Positions 1-7,734 of a stretch of 64,000 nt of DNA are shown one piece after another. The notes under the pieces were generated by a model. The model was not told the origin of the DNA. It made no database searches and saw only the letters and a list, made by a program, of their open reading frames with translations. The stretch is from CAZSLO01 sp964608025 (GTDB taxonomy: Bacteria; Chloroflexota; Dehalococcoidia; Lucifugimonadales; CAJWER01), in NCBI GenBank assembly GCA_964608025.1, contig CAZSLO010000012.1:62001-126000 (forward strand), read 5' to 3'. A program made the position numbers and the translations under genes. Within the stretch, counting starts at the first letter, position 1. Every line of letters begins with the position of its first letter.

Positions 1-336
1 GTAGGCTAGGATGGCAAATGCGATTACGTTCAATATAACGCCAAAGCCCAGGGCCTGATGTGGAGATATCCGTCCTTCCACGACTGGCCTATGGCTGGTA
101 CGGCGCATCATAGAATCGACATCTCTATCAAGGTAATTGTTGATAGAGTGTGCTCCGCCCGCGGCCAAGGTCCCTCCGGCTAGTACCAAGAACACTATCA
201 ATGGTTCGGGCACACCACGTGTTGCCAGGAACATCCCGCCAAGTGCCGTAAGTAATAGTAATGAGATAATCCGAGGTTTCATCAGGGCAATGTAGTCCCT
301 GACAATGCTTTTAGCAGAAGTCGCTTGGATACTCAC
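1..336 (-). CDS. ctaB: Protoheme IX farnesyltransferase, N-terminal part (cut by window edge)
   Basis: Converts protoheme IX to heme O with farnesyl diphosphate in the inner membrane, the first step toward heme A of cytochrome oxidase. Translating the reverse strand from a GTG at 336-334 gives about 112 residues, including the UbiA-family prenyl-diphosphate/Mg motif NNYLDRDVDSMMRRT followed by HRPV, and hydrophobic stretches on both sides. The GTG overlaps the TGA of the upstream heme A synthase gene (GTGA, 4 bases), so the two are probably translationally coupled. The C-terminal two thirds lie outside the window. Family assignment is firm because the YLDRDxD and RTxxRP motifs are diagnostic and the partner is ctaA. 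Confidence 0.9.
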   Translation of the reverse strand, partial: MSIQATSAKSIVRDYIALMKPRIISLLLLTALGGMFLATRGVPEPLIVFLVLAGGTLAAGGAHSINNYLDRDVDSMMRRTSHRPVVEGRISPHQALGFGVILNVIAFAILAY

Positions 337-1292
337 GATACCGGTTTACCCGAATCAGGTGAGTAGGAGATATGTTCAGCTCGCTTCTCCACTATAGCCC
401 CATTTTCCTTTATTATCGTCGCCGCCATTAGAACCAGTGTTGCCCAGACTAGCGTGGCTAGGGTCAGATGTACAGATTTGAATGCTGGTATAAACCCAGA
501 CCAAACTGTCCCAGCACCAACTAGTATCTGGATAACAAATAGTATCAAGATGATCCCGGAAATTCGTTGAGTTGGAGGAGATTCAAATAATGTCAGCCCT
601 ATAGCCGAAATCATTACCACCATGAGAAAAACTATAAGTGCTAGGTACCGATGGAGCATATGTACAGCAAAAGGTTCCATTGTAGGCAAAATGTTGCCCT
701 GGCAGAGAGGCCATGTTCCGCATGATGAACCGTAGCCTAGTCCGACCATGTATGAACCAGAGAGAATCAGTAGAAAAGTACTTACTAGTGCCGTGATTAG
801 TACTGGCATAAACCATGAGGGTTTATTGGATAGTTGCGGTAGGCTTTCTGAATTTTTGGGCTTGTTTCCATTTACGATAGCTATGGCTATACAGGCTACG
901 ACAGATTCAGCTATTCCCAGGTGAATCAGTACTACCCACCACTTTAGTTCAGTCAGCACAGTGATTCCACCTAGTATCGCGGCCATTAACACAAGGCCCG
1001 AGGCAAAGATCATAAATTGTGTCGAGATATGACGATTCCCCAGTCTTTTCCAGGCCAAGATAGTGGATACCAGGACCAGTAATATGAGTAAGCTTGCAGA
1101 TAGCCTATGTGAGTATTCAATCATCGTCGTGAACTCGAAAGGTGGGATTATTTGGCCGTGACACAGGGGCCAGTCAGGACATCCCAGCCCGGAATCAGTA
1201 ACACGAACCACGCCACCGAGAGCAACCTGTGCGATCGCTGAGATGAGAGAAAGAATAGAGAATGTAGTGAATGCGGGATAGTTGAGGGTCAC
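333..1292 (-). CDS. ctaA: Heme A synthase (CtaA/COX15 family)
   Basis: Oxidises the C8 methyl of heme O to the formyl of heme A, an integral membrane step in maturing aa3-type cytochrome oxidases. The 319-residue product has about eight membrane segments in two similar halves. The first half carries GGVVRVTDSGLGCPDWPLC with a Cys pair at 38 and 44, then EYSHR with the heme-ligand His62. The second half repeats the pattern with a Cys pair in GSSCGTWPLC and MLHR. Start is GTG at 1292-1290. It lies directly upstream of ctaB with a 4-base overlap. Its presence implies an aerobic, heme-copper oxidase respiratory chain. Confidence 0.93.
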   Translation of the reverse strand: MTLNYPAFTTFSILSLISAIAQVALGGVVRVTDSGLGCPDWPLCHGQIIPPFEFTTMIEYSHRLSASLLILLVLVSTILAWKRLGNRHISTQFMIFASGLVLMAAILGGITVLTELKWWVVLIHLGIAESVVACIAIAIVNGNKPKNSESLPQLSNKPSWFMPVLITALVSTFLLILSGSYMVGLGYGSSCGTWPLCQGNILPTMEPFAVHMLHRYLALIVFLMVVMISAIGLTLFESPPTQRISGIILILFVIQILVGAGTVWSGFIPAFKSVHLTLATLVWATLVLMAATIIKENGAIVEKRAEHISYSPDSGKPVS

Positions 1293-1469
1293 GGGTGCAA
1301 TCCGAGTGGTTCACAGGAGGGGGATTTTTGAGCATACTGCACTTTGTGCAAGACTACACAATTTTAGCATAGGGTGTAGGTACCGTCAACGAGAAATCCC
1401 TGATATTAGAGCTTGTTTATTAATAAAGGATCGATGTCTATACACGCCTGTATATAGGCAGTCTTCACC

Positions 1470-1499
1470 TTGACGCCTCTTTCATATGATGACTACAAT
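1470..1499 (+). promoter_or_regulatory. Putative sigma70-type promoter for tRNA-Lys
   Basis: TTGACG at 1470-1475 and TACAAT at 1494-1499 are separated by 18 bases, and the tRNA begins 52 bases after the -10 box. Both boxes are one mismatch from consensus. Seen in sequence; activity is inferred. Confidence 0.5.
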
Positions 1500-1551
1500 A
1501 GGGCCTATATGTTGAGGAATATTCTCCTGCCCTTGGCCTTTGTAAACCCCC

Positions 1552-1627
<76 letters not shown>

Positions 1628-1709
1628 AACCCTAAAAGCCGATTGTAGGCGAGTGGGCGCCCAAAACTACGGCGTTTCAATTAATACCTAAAATTTGTGA
1701 TCGTATGAT

Positions 1710-1787
1710 TTAGGCTCGGACAGCCTTCTGTACACCGATGATTGCCAACAAGAGCAAGGCCAGAAGGAATCCACCGATCCAGAAAAC
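1710..1787 (-). pseudogene. Remnant of a small membrane protein C-terminus
   Basis: On the reverse strand, 25 codons ending in TAA at 1712-1710 encode a hydrophobic tail containing FWIGGFLLALLLLAIIGVQ. This resembles the last 28 residues of the neighbouring membrane protein at 1896-2498, which contain FFMGGFGLGMLILAIIGIK. An in-frame TAG sits immediately upstream at 1790-1788 and I find no start codon. It is best read as the decayed end of a duplicated or earlier neighbouring copy. Chance similarity of hydrophobic sequence is possible. Confidence 0.45.
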
Positions 1788-1895
1788 CTAGTTTATGTCA
1801 GTCGGGATACCTCTCCCCCGACGCATCCTACTAGCCCAACTAACCGTTTGCTAACACTTCCTCACTTAATATTTTAAAAACTTGTGGGTCGGTTG

Positions 1896-2498
1896 TCAGT
1901 CGCCTTTGATTTTTTTTATTCCTATGATTGCTAGAATAAGCATTCCCAGCCCGAAACCGCCCATAAAGAACACCCACCACACGAAGTTGGCTACGGCTCC
2001 AGCAAGACCCGCAATAGCGAGGAGTACGTTCAAAGCAGGCATTCCTACTTTTTGTCTGTAGGCACTCAAGCCTATGAGAACGAAGCTAAGTGTAATTAGC
2101 AGGCCTGAGAACCATCCAGCCATGTTGCCTAGTTCTACTAGCCCTAGAGCTGCTGTTTTATTATCTGATGCTGTCTCATATCCTGCTACGTGGGAGATAA
2201 ATGAAACCCAAAGTAGGAATATACTCAGCAATGCAAAGGTTGAGCCTATGGCTATTGCACTACTTGATTTATTGATACTGCGGGCCCAGGATATGAATCC
2301 CGTCATAAATATAAGGTTTGAGAAAAGAGCAAGCATCCTTACCATCCCTACATTCTCCCAGTCTTTGCTCTCTGCAGCCCACGCTACAACTCCAGTGGTT
2401 CCTTCTTGGTTTCCTTGCATGAGAAAGCTAAGAAACATAACGGCGAATCCAACAAGGCCCATTATGAGCATACAGCCCATCGCTTTTGAGCTAATCAT
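1896..2498 (-). CDS. Small multi-pass membrane protein, function unknown
   Basis: A 200-residue, very hydrophobic protein with about six predicted membrane segments and a short basic tail (GIKKIKGD). No catalytic or binding motif is recognised. The overall shape resembles DUF4386-type integral membrane proteins, but I cannot assign it to a family. The ATG at 2498 is preceded by AGGAG at good distance, so the start is supported. It stands alone between tRNA-Lys and the divergent M19-family gene. A small hairpin-forming palindrome (GGAGT/ACTCC) lies just upstream at 2523-2538. Confidence 0.75.
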   Translation of the reverse strand: MISSKAMGCMLIMGLVGFAVMFLSFLMQGNQEGTTGVVAWAAESKDWENVGMVRMLALFSNLIFMTGFISWARSINKSSSAIAIGSTFALLSIFLLWVSFISHVAGYETASDNKTAALGLVELGNMAGWFSGLLITLSFVLIGLSAYRQKVGMPALNVLLAIAGLAGAVANFVWWVFFMGGFGLGMLILAIIGIKKIKGD

Positions 2499-2695
2499 TG
2501 ACTTCTCCTAGATATAGTATTTGGAGTATTCGAACTCCTGCGGCAAGGTAAAACTAAGTGTTCCATATTCTGTTGTCAATTGAATTCCACAACATGATTA
2601 TGTATGAACTAAAATGCGGTTCGGCATACTGAATCAGCAAAACAGGACATATTCTCGAATAAATTAAACCCTTGCCACTTACAGGAGGATCCTAT

Positions 2696-3697
2696 ATGAC
2701 AGAAACAGCTAAAGCTCGAAAAATCTATGAAGATTCTATAGTTATTGATGGTCTGAATGTCAGCTTGTGGAGTAGTCCGAATGTGTACAAGAGTCTTAGT
2801 GCCGGGGGAGTGACCGCAATTAATGCCACTATGGCTATCTGGGAAGGTTTCCAGGAGACAATAGATATGTTGAGTGGTTGGTCTAATCGTTTTAAAGAAC
2901 ATAACAAAACACTATCTCAGGGAAGATTCGCCGAAGATATTTTGCAGGCGAAGAATGATCAAAAGACAGCCGTTTTCTTAGGGTGGCAGAATGCCTCACC
3001 CATAGAGAATGATCTAGATCGGCTGAAGATTTTCTACGATCTAGGAATCAGGGTCATCCAGATCACATATAACGAGCGTAACTTGCTGGGAAATGGATGT
3101 TATGAGCGCGTGGATGATGGACTTAGCAATTTCGGAGTGGATGCTATAAAAATCATGAACGAATTGGGGATTCTCATAGATCTGTCACATGTTGGAGACA
3201 GGACAACACTTGAGACTATAGAAGTTTCCGACAAACCGGTAGCTTTCACTCATTGCAACGCTCGTTCATTTGTTGACCATGTTAGGAACAAACCGGATGA
3301 AGCATTGGAAGCCTTGGTTGAAAAAGGAGGAGTAGTGGGTGCCAATGCTTGGCCCTCATTCCTCAGTAAGGGTTATGCGTCCACATTGGATGACTACGTC
3401 AATGCAATAGACGATCTAGTGCATAGAGTAGGAATAGACCACGTTGGTATAGGTACAGATTTTTGCCAGGATCAACCGTACTCTTTTTTCCAGTACCTTT
3501 TTGCTCAGCAAGGTAAGAAGATTAGGCCCATACCTCTTCCTATACCTGATCCTCATTATCATCCATATGGGTTTTCAGGGCCGGATGAAATGCCAGGACT
3601 GGCTCAATCACTAGTGGGAAGAGGGTATTCTGAAGGTGATATCTCCAAGGTGCTAGGTGGAAATTTCCTAAGATTATTTAGAGAAGTTATGGGTTAG
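2696..3697 (+). CDS. Membrane dipeptidase-like protein (peptidase M19 family), altered metal site
   Basis: M19 proteins are TIM-barrel dipeptidases of the amidohydrolase superfamily with a binuclear zinc site. The 333-residue product keeps the second-metal histidines in DLSHVGD (His165) and FTHCNAR (His186), the following Arg190 and the aspartate of GIGTDF (Asp255). The N-terminal HxD motif, normally DGHNDLP, reads DGLNVSL (Leu20, Val22), and the bridging Glu position in the FLGWQN segment is Gln98. The first-metal site therefore looks lost or rebuilt. The start is ATG 2696, chosen because AGGAGG lies 7 bases upstream; a TTG 24 bases earlier is in frame but has no ribosome site. No signal peptide is seen, so it is probably cytoplasmic. 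It may be a mono-metal hydrolase or act on another substrate. Confidence 0.85.
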   Translation: MTETAKARKIYEDSIVIDGLNVSLWSSPNVYKSLSAGGVTAINATMAIWEGFQETIDMLSGWSNRFKEHNKTLSQGRFAEDILQAKNDQKTAVFLGWQNASPIENDLDRLKIFYDLGIRVIQITYNERNLLGNGCYERVDDGLSNFGVDAIKIMNELGILIDLSHVGDRTTLETIEVSDKPVAFTHCNARSFVDHVRNKPDEALEALVEKGGVVGANAWPSFLSKGYASTLDDYVNAIDDLVHRVGIDHVGIGTDFCQDQPYSFFQYLFAQQGKKIRPIPLPIPDPHYHPYGFSGPDEMPGLAQSLVGRGYSEGDISKVLGGNFLRLFREVMG

Positions 3698-3902
3698 TTT
3701 ATCCGGCATGGAACAGGGTATTGCCCCGATAATTTTGAAGTTATTCGTAATTCCTTGACTATGGCAATCTGATAATAAAAAAACAATAAAGTTTCTGTAA
3801 CTGTGAGGAGTGTTGCCACATAAATAAGTGGATTATCGTTGCAGTAGGTGGTAGGAAGGTGGCTTTCATTTCCGATTTAACTAATCTGGCAAACTCCAAT
3901 CT

Positions 3903-5393
3903 TCAGCAGTATCGTATCTGGATATCTAACCGAATCAGTGTGAGCGGCTCCGTGATTCCCGGACATCGCCTGATGAGCTTGATTTCCAAATCGTTGCGCC
4001 CTATTTTCGGCAAAGGGCCTTGTGTAAGATCTAATTCTATTGTTTTAAAGGTAAAAGTTTCGCTGTCGAATGGTTTTTCAGCTTCGTGAACTGGAAGCGG
4101 ATCCCCGTTGAGCGCTATCTCGAATAAGTCCTCCTCGACCAAAAGATCGTTGAAATCAAGTCGAAGCTTGACCTCCTCTAACGACATCTCATTTGAGGCC
4201 AATTCCGAATCATCTCCCAAGATGAACGTAATCTTGTGTTCCCCTGTCAATGGCAAGGGAAGCTGGTAGCCAGCGTCGGCATCCACAGATGTCATGATGA
4301 ATCGCTTATCTTTGCGGTGGATTAGTTCTGGATCCCCGATCTCCTGTAGAATCTCGCGATCTTCCCGGGTATGGGGATGGGGGCGGTGATTGAAGTAGTT
4401 ATACAGATAGATTCCATCGGCCCCGAGCCTCCAGTAGCTTGATGCGGCTCCTCGGAAACTCTCTATCGGCTTTCCATCCTCAGGCTTAGGCCAATTCTCG
4501 AGACAGGCGTATACCCTGGTTGCCGTGCCATCCGCTGCCCTCAGGTACTCCTCGATCGGTACATCAGACAGAAATCTGATGTAGTGCTTTGGTACGATAT
4601 AGTCTAGTAGATCTTCTTCTATCCAAGTTAATACATCCAGCCCCATTTGTCGTCCGGCCTCAGGTACAGCTGGGACAAGAGCGCCCAATTGCAGCTTTCG
4701 TCCTTTTGCCTTGCCAATCGTGTCTAGCCGGTCGCGCGCACTCCTTACGACTTCCGTCATGACATCAAGATTGTCCAGCACTTCGCCGGGCTTGAAGAAA
4801 TGTGGATGTCTCAGGAAATCAAGCTCGAATCCATCCGCATCACATCTCTCAAATGTCCGATCTATCGTATCAAGGAAGAGCTTTTGGATTAGAGGATGGC
4901 TATAGTCATAAAGGACTAACGGCCAATCCGAAGTACCACGTAACACCCTACTCGAATCCACCCCTGGGTCAATACGACACTCTGGATGATTCCTCCAAAA
5001 TTCTGATCCTTGACCGGGAGATTCTGGTCCTTCAAACGAATATGCAAAATGTGCATCATTCATCCTCAAGCTGGCAATAGCTTCTAAGCCTCGGCTACGG
5101 GCCCTATTTATCAGTTCAGTGTCAGGATAAATTCCCAAGCTCTCAAGGTGAAGCCAGTTGTGATAGCTGCGCCAGAAATATCCTCGATTCCCCTCTACAG
5201 GTCTTTGGATTTCACCTCCTTCTTCTCGATGGGTTATTTCACCGACACACAACACGTAGGTGTCTACTTGGGTACCCAAGAGATGGTCCACGCAGTCATA
5301 GTATTGACCTATGGTCATTGGATATGGGTGCGGCGAATATATGATCGTACCTCCATCGTCGTTGTAAACGATCCTCCTGCGCTTTGTTTCCAA
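3903..5393 (-). CDS. TIM-barrel glycoside-hydrolase-like protein, substrate unknown
   Basis: The 496-residue product has an N-terminal (beta/alpha)8-like region (about 1-350) with glycosidase-style acidic motifs. Examples are DGFELDFLRHPHFF at the end of a strand, YIVPKHY and ADGIYLYNYFN. A C-terminal beta-rich domain of about 130 residues follows, ending in RCPGITEPLTLIRLDIQIRYC. This layout matches the loose group of family-10-like hypothetical glycosyl hydrolases common in Planctomycetes and marine bacteria, but the exact family is not certain. No signal peptide is visible. The start is TTG at 5393 with GGGAG six to seven bases ahead. It is divergent from a lone Opp-type permease with an AT-rich 114-base gap, which suggests a small oligosaccharide or peptide uptake locus. 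Confidence 0.65.
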   Translation of the reverse strand: METKRRRIVYNDDGGTIIYSPHPYPMTIGQYYDCVDHLLGTQVDTYVLCVGEITHREEGGEIQRPVEGNRGYFWRSYHNWLHLESLGIYPDTELINRARSRGLEAIASLRMNDAHFAYSFEGPESPGQGSEFWRNHPECRIDPGVDSSRVLRGTSDWPLVLYDYSHPLIQKLFLDTIDRTFERCDADGFELDFLRHPHFFKPGEVLDNLDVMTEVVRSARDRLDTIGKAKGRKLQLGALVPAVPEAGRQMGLDVLTWIEEDLLDYIVPKHYIRFLSDVPIEEYLRAADGTATRVYACLENWPKPEDGKPIESFRGAASSYWRLGADGIYLYNYFNHRPHPHTREDREILQEIGDPELIHRKDKRFIMTSVDADAGYQLPLPLTGEHKITFILGDDSELASNEMSLEEVKLRLDFNDLLVEEDLFEIALNGDPLPVHEAEKPFDSETFTFKTIELDLTQGPLPKIGRNDLEIKLIRRCPGITEPLTLIRLDIQIRYC

Positions 5394-5507
5394 TTCGTAC
5401 TCTCCCTATACCCAGTTTTTGGTGTCTGTATTATTTGCTATTAAATATAATTGTCTATGTTATATTAAGTTCAATATACAAATCTGATCAAAAATATTCC
5501 TGTAGAT

Positions 5508-6527
5508 ATGCAAGTTGCGTCACATATAGGGAAACGGATCCTACTGGGTATTTTCACCATATGGGTCATTTCCATTCTCTCGTTCATAATACTTTCTCTT
5601 CCCGAAGACCAAGCGATCATGAAATTTTTAGAAGGAGATATGGAAGAGATAGGAGGCATGTCGGCATATGAACGGATAAAGGAATATCTTGGTGCCGACA
5701 AACCAATTTACGTCCGATATGTCAAGTGGATCTGGCCGATGATCAGTAAGGGAGAACTTGGAATCTCCTTCGAGGTTTACAATTACTACCACGAGCGGCC
5801 TGTCAAGGAGATGGTCGGCGATAGGATTTGGACTACTATAGTGCTGGTTGGATTCACCGCATTAATAACGTGGACGTTCGCGATCCCTGTAGGGATCTAC
5901 TCTGCCGTCCGCCAGCATTCCGTAGGGGACTACGTATTTACATTCATCGGGTTTAGTGGCCTGGCAGTACCCGATTTCCTCCTGGGGCTAGTATTGATGT
6001 ACGTGGCACTCGCGTATCTTGGCCAGAGTGTTGGGGGTCTATATTCGCAGGAGTATGCTGACGTTTCCTGGTTCCAGGGAGGCTTCAACTTTGCTAAGTT
6101 TCGTGACCTCATCGACCATCTCTGGATCCCAGCTGTGGTACTGGGCACCTCGGGTACGGCTAGTCTCATCAGGATCATGCGGAATAACCTACTTGATGAA
6201 CTCAATAAACCATATGTTGTTACAGCTCGTGCGAAGGGACTTAAATCGTGGAAGGTTGTCTTAAAATATCCAGTGAGGGTAGCGTTTAACCCGTTGATAA
6301 GTACGGTAGGTTACCTGTTACCTACCCTTGTAAGCGGAAGCCTTATTGTATCGACAGTTATGAGCCTACCAACCCTAGGTCCGGTTCTCCTTCGTGCAAT
6401 CGAGCGAGTTGATATGCACCTCGCCGCCTTCCTGATACTTATGTACGGGGTCTTGACTGTTATAGGCACCCTGTTATCCGATATTCTACTGTCAATCGCC
6501 GACCCCAGGATAAAGATGGAGAGCTAA
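5508..6527 (+). CDS. ABC transporter permease, DppB/OppB type, without partner genes
   Basis: Inner-membrane permease half of a peptide/oligosaccharide importer. The 339-residue product has an N-terminal membrane segment, a periplasmic stretch (about 35-100), then five more membrane segments. The coupling loop shows the EAA-type pattern, here NNLLDELNKPYVVTARAKGL, which contacts the ATPase. In normal operons the second permease, two ATPases and a binding protein follow. Here the next sequence on this strand holds no open frame, and a pseudogene on the other strand begins within 100 bases. It may borrow subunits encoded elsewhere or be the survivor of a broken operon. The start at ATG 5508 fits the family N-terminus. 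Confidence 0.88.
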   Translation: MQVASHIGKRILLGIFTIWVISILSFIILSLPEDQAIMKFLEGDMEEIGGMSAYERIKEYLGADKPIYVRYVKWIWPMISKGELGISFEVYNYYHERPVKEMVGDRIWTTIVLVGFTALITWTFAIPVGIYSAVRQHSVGDYVFTFIGFSGLAVPDFLLGLVLMYVALAYLGQSVGGLYSQEYADVSWFQGGFNFAKFRDLIDHLWIPAVVLGTSGTASLIRIMRNNLLDELNKPYVVTARAKGLKSWKVVLKYPVRVAFNPLISTVGYLLPTLVSGSLIVSTVMSLPTLGPVLLRAIERVDMHLAAFLILMYGVLTVIGTLLSDILLSIADPRIKMES

Positions 6528-6620
6528 CCCTCAACAAGGCCGCCTATATCCCCAGGGGGTTGGGCTTGCCCGGTGTGAGATTTTGATGTCGTAGGAGTAG
6601 CCGCTAAATCAATCTTCGGG

Positions 6621-6935
6621 TTACCCTTTTACAACTGGCTTCATTGCAAGAATGTGCTCCGGCCCAGTAGCACAGCAACTTCCTATAATCTGCGCTCCCA
6701 TCTATCTCCATTCCATCGCTGTGGGAGTAGTCCAAAAATTGTTACTAGTAATGATATCTGCGCCAACTCTAAGGTAATCTTGATGCACTTGTTGGACTAC
6801 ATCAGGGTTATTTATGTTAGCGGTAGTTGACCACGCTTCTAATTTATCTGTGGCATCTTTTAATACATTCACGCCCCTGCGTTGAAGTTCCGAACCGGTA
6901 CTTCCATCCAGTGACAGTATTTCCCCATCAATCAA
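6621..6935 (-). pseudogene. Homocysteine S-methyltransferase remnant with large internal deletion
   Basis: On the reverse strand, an ATG at 6935 opens 77 codons of a good family N-terminus (DGSTGSELQRRG at 9-20, then GADIITSNNFWTTPTAMEW). A TAG follows at 6704-6702. In the same frame and without a gap come 26 codons of the family C-terminus, including GAQIIGSCCATGPEHILAM with the zinc-binding Cys pair, ending in TAA at 6623-6621. About 190 residues of the roughly 300-residue enzyme are missing, including the first zinc Cys and most of the barrel. It cannot be a working enzyme. The intact enzyme transfers methyl groups to homocysteine to make methionine. Confidence 0.88.
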
Positions 6936-6995
6936 GCGATCAGTGATTTTTTGGAAGGCATAGACTACCCCCTGAAAATAAACTTACTAAATTCA

Positions 6996-7361
6996 CTATG
7001 TGGCGGTACTTTTCCTGATTTGGGCCCAGATTGCAAATGGTGAGCTCCAAACCAAGCCGCCAATGAATCCGAGTGCAGTAATTCCGATTGCGATATTGAA
7101 ACTCGAATCTGGTGCCCCGAAAAGGGGCCCTAATACAGGAATTATCAGCGTCAAGTATGTAACTATAAATAAGTGCCAAGATTTTGAATTAGTAGCTTTT
7201 GAGACTAGGATGGAAACTATAGCCGGGACGATCAAAACTAATACGAATTCCTCTAGGGCCAAGTTGCCGTCAATTGATAAGGCTAGGGTTGCCAAGAATA
7301 CTAGTAGGCCTGTACTTGATCCTGCTATACCACCTACGATCCAGATCTTGAGTGCCTTCAT
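6996..7361 (-). CDS. Small integral membrane protein, function unknown
   Basis: About 121 residues from ATG 7361 (MKALKIWIVGG), with four hydrophobic segments typical of a small membrane protein. An upstream in-frame ATG at 7394 would add 11 residues, but AGAGG precedes the internal ATG, so the shorter form is preferred. The opposite-strand frame over the same stretch has no such pattern. No family is recognised. It lies 60 bases upstream of the homocysteine methyltransferase remnant on the same strand. The reading as a real gene rests mainly on its clean membrane-segment periodicity. Confidence 0.6.
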   Translation of the reverse strand: MKALKIWIVGGIAGSSTGLLVFLATLALSIDGNLALEEFVLVLIVPAIVSILVSKATNSKSWHLFIVTYLTLIIPVLGPLFGAPDSSFNIAIGITALGFIGGLVWSSPFAIWAQIRKSTAT

Positions 7362-7481
7362 TGCGGGAATACCTCTATTAGCTGGAACCACCATTAATTA
7401 GTTTTTGGAAGGGAGTATACGTGAGTATGAATGCGTGGATGGGAAAAGGATGTGCCACGGCCGTGTTTTTGAAAAACTTCG

Positions 7482-7519
7482 CAGGTCTTCAAGAAATATA
7501 CAGGTCTTTAAGAAATATA
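7482..7519. repeat. Two tandem 19-bp direct repeats
   Basis: CAGGTCTTCAAGAAATATA at 7482-7500 is followed without a gap by CAGGTCTTTAAGAAATATA at 7501-7519, 18 of 19 bases identical. The pair ends 20 bases before the -35 box of the putative tRNA-Ile promoter. It could be a chance duplication or a regulator or UP-like element. Confidence 0.8.
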
Positions 7520-7538
7520 AGAGACGCGTCTCCGTTCC

Positions 7539-7568
7539 TTGACACTTAAGCGCGGCCCTACCTATACT
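7539..7568 (+). promoter_or_regulatory. Putative sigma70-type promoter for tRNA-Ile
   Basis: A perfect TTGACA at 7539-7544 and TATACT at 7563-7568 are spaced by 18 bases. The tRNA begins 27 bases after the -10 box, and GC-rich sequence fills the spacer. This is one of the best consensus promoters in the window. Confidence 0.65.
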
Positions 7569-7594
7569 CGATATGTGTACGAAGCAGTAGCTTT

Positions 7595-7671
7595 GGGCCA
7601 GTAGCTCAGCTGGTTAGAGCGCAGTCCTGATAAGACTGAGGTCCCTGGTTCGAGTCCAGGCTGGCCCACCA
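7595..7671 (+). tRNA. tRNA-Ile(GAT)
   Basis: A 77-base cloverleaf with encoded CCA. Acceptor stem GGGCCAG/CTGGCCC, D-stem GCTC/GAGC, anticodon stem CAGTC/GACTG with loop CTGATAA (anticodon GAT), and T-arm CCTGG-TTCGAGT-CCAGG. It stands alone, not inside an rRNA operon spacer. Confidence 0.97.
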
Positions 7672-7734
7672 CCGGATTTATTTTGAATAAATCTGATCCT
7701 CGTTCATCGGTAAAGTGAGAAACATGAGGATGAT

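Noticed and set aside
1282..1473. 63-codon forward frame upstream of tRNA-Lys
   Set aside because: It overlaps the ctaA start and has no ribosome site or motif.
7000..7401. 133-codon forward frame opposite the small membrane protein
   Set aside because: The reverse frame has regular membrane segments and a better start; the forward frame is its shadow.
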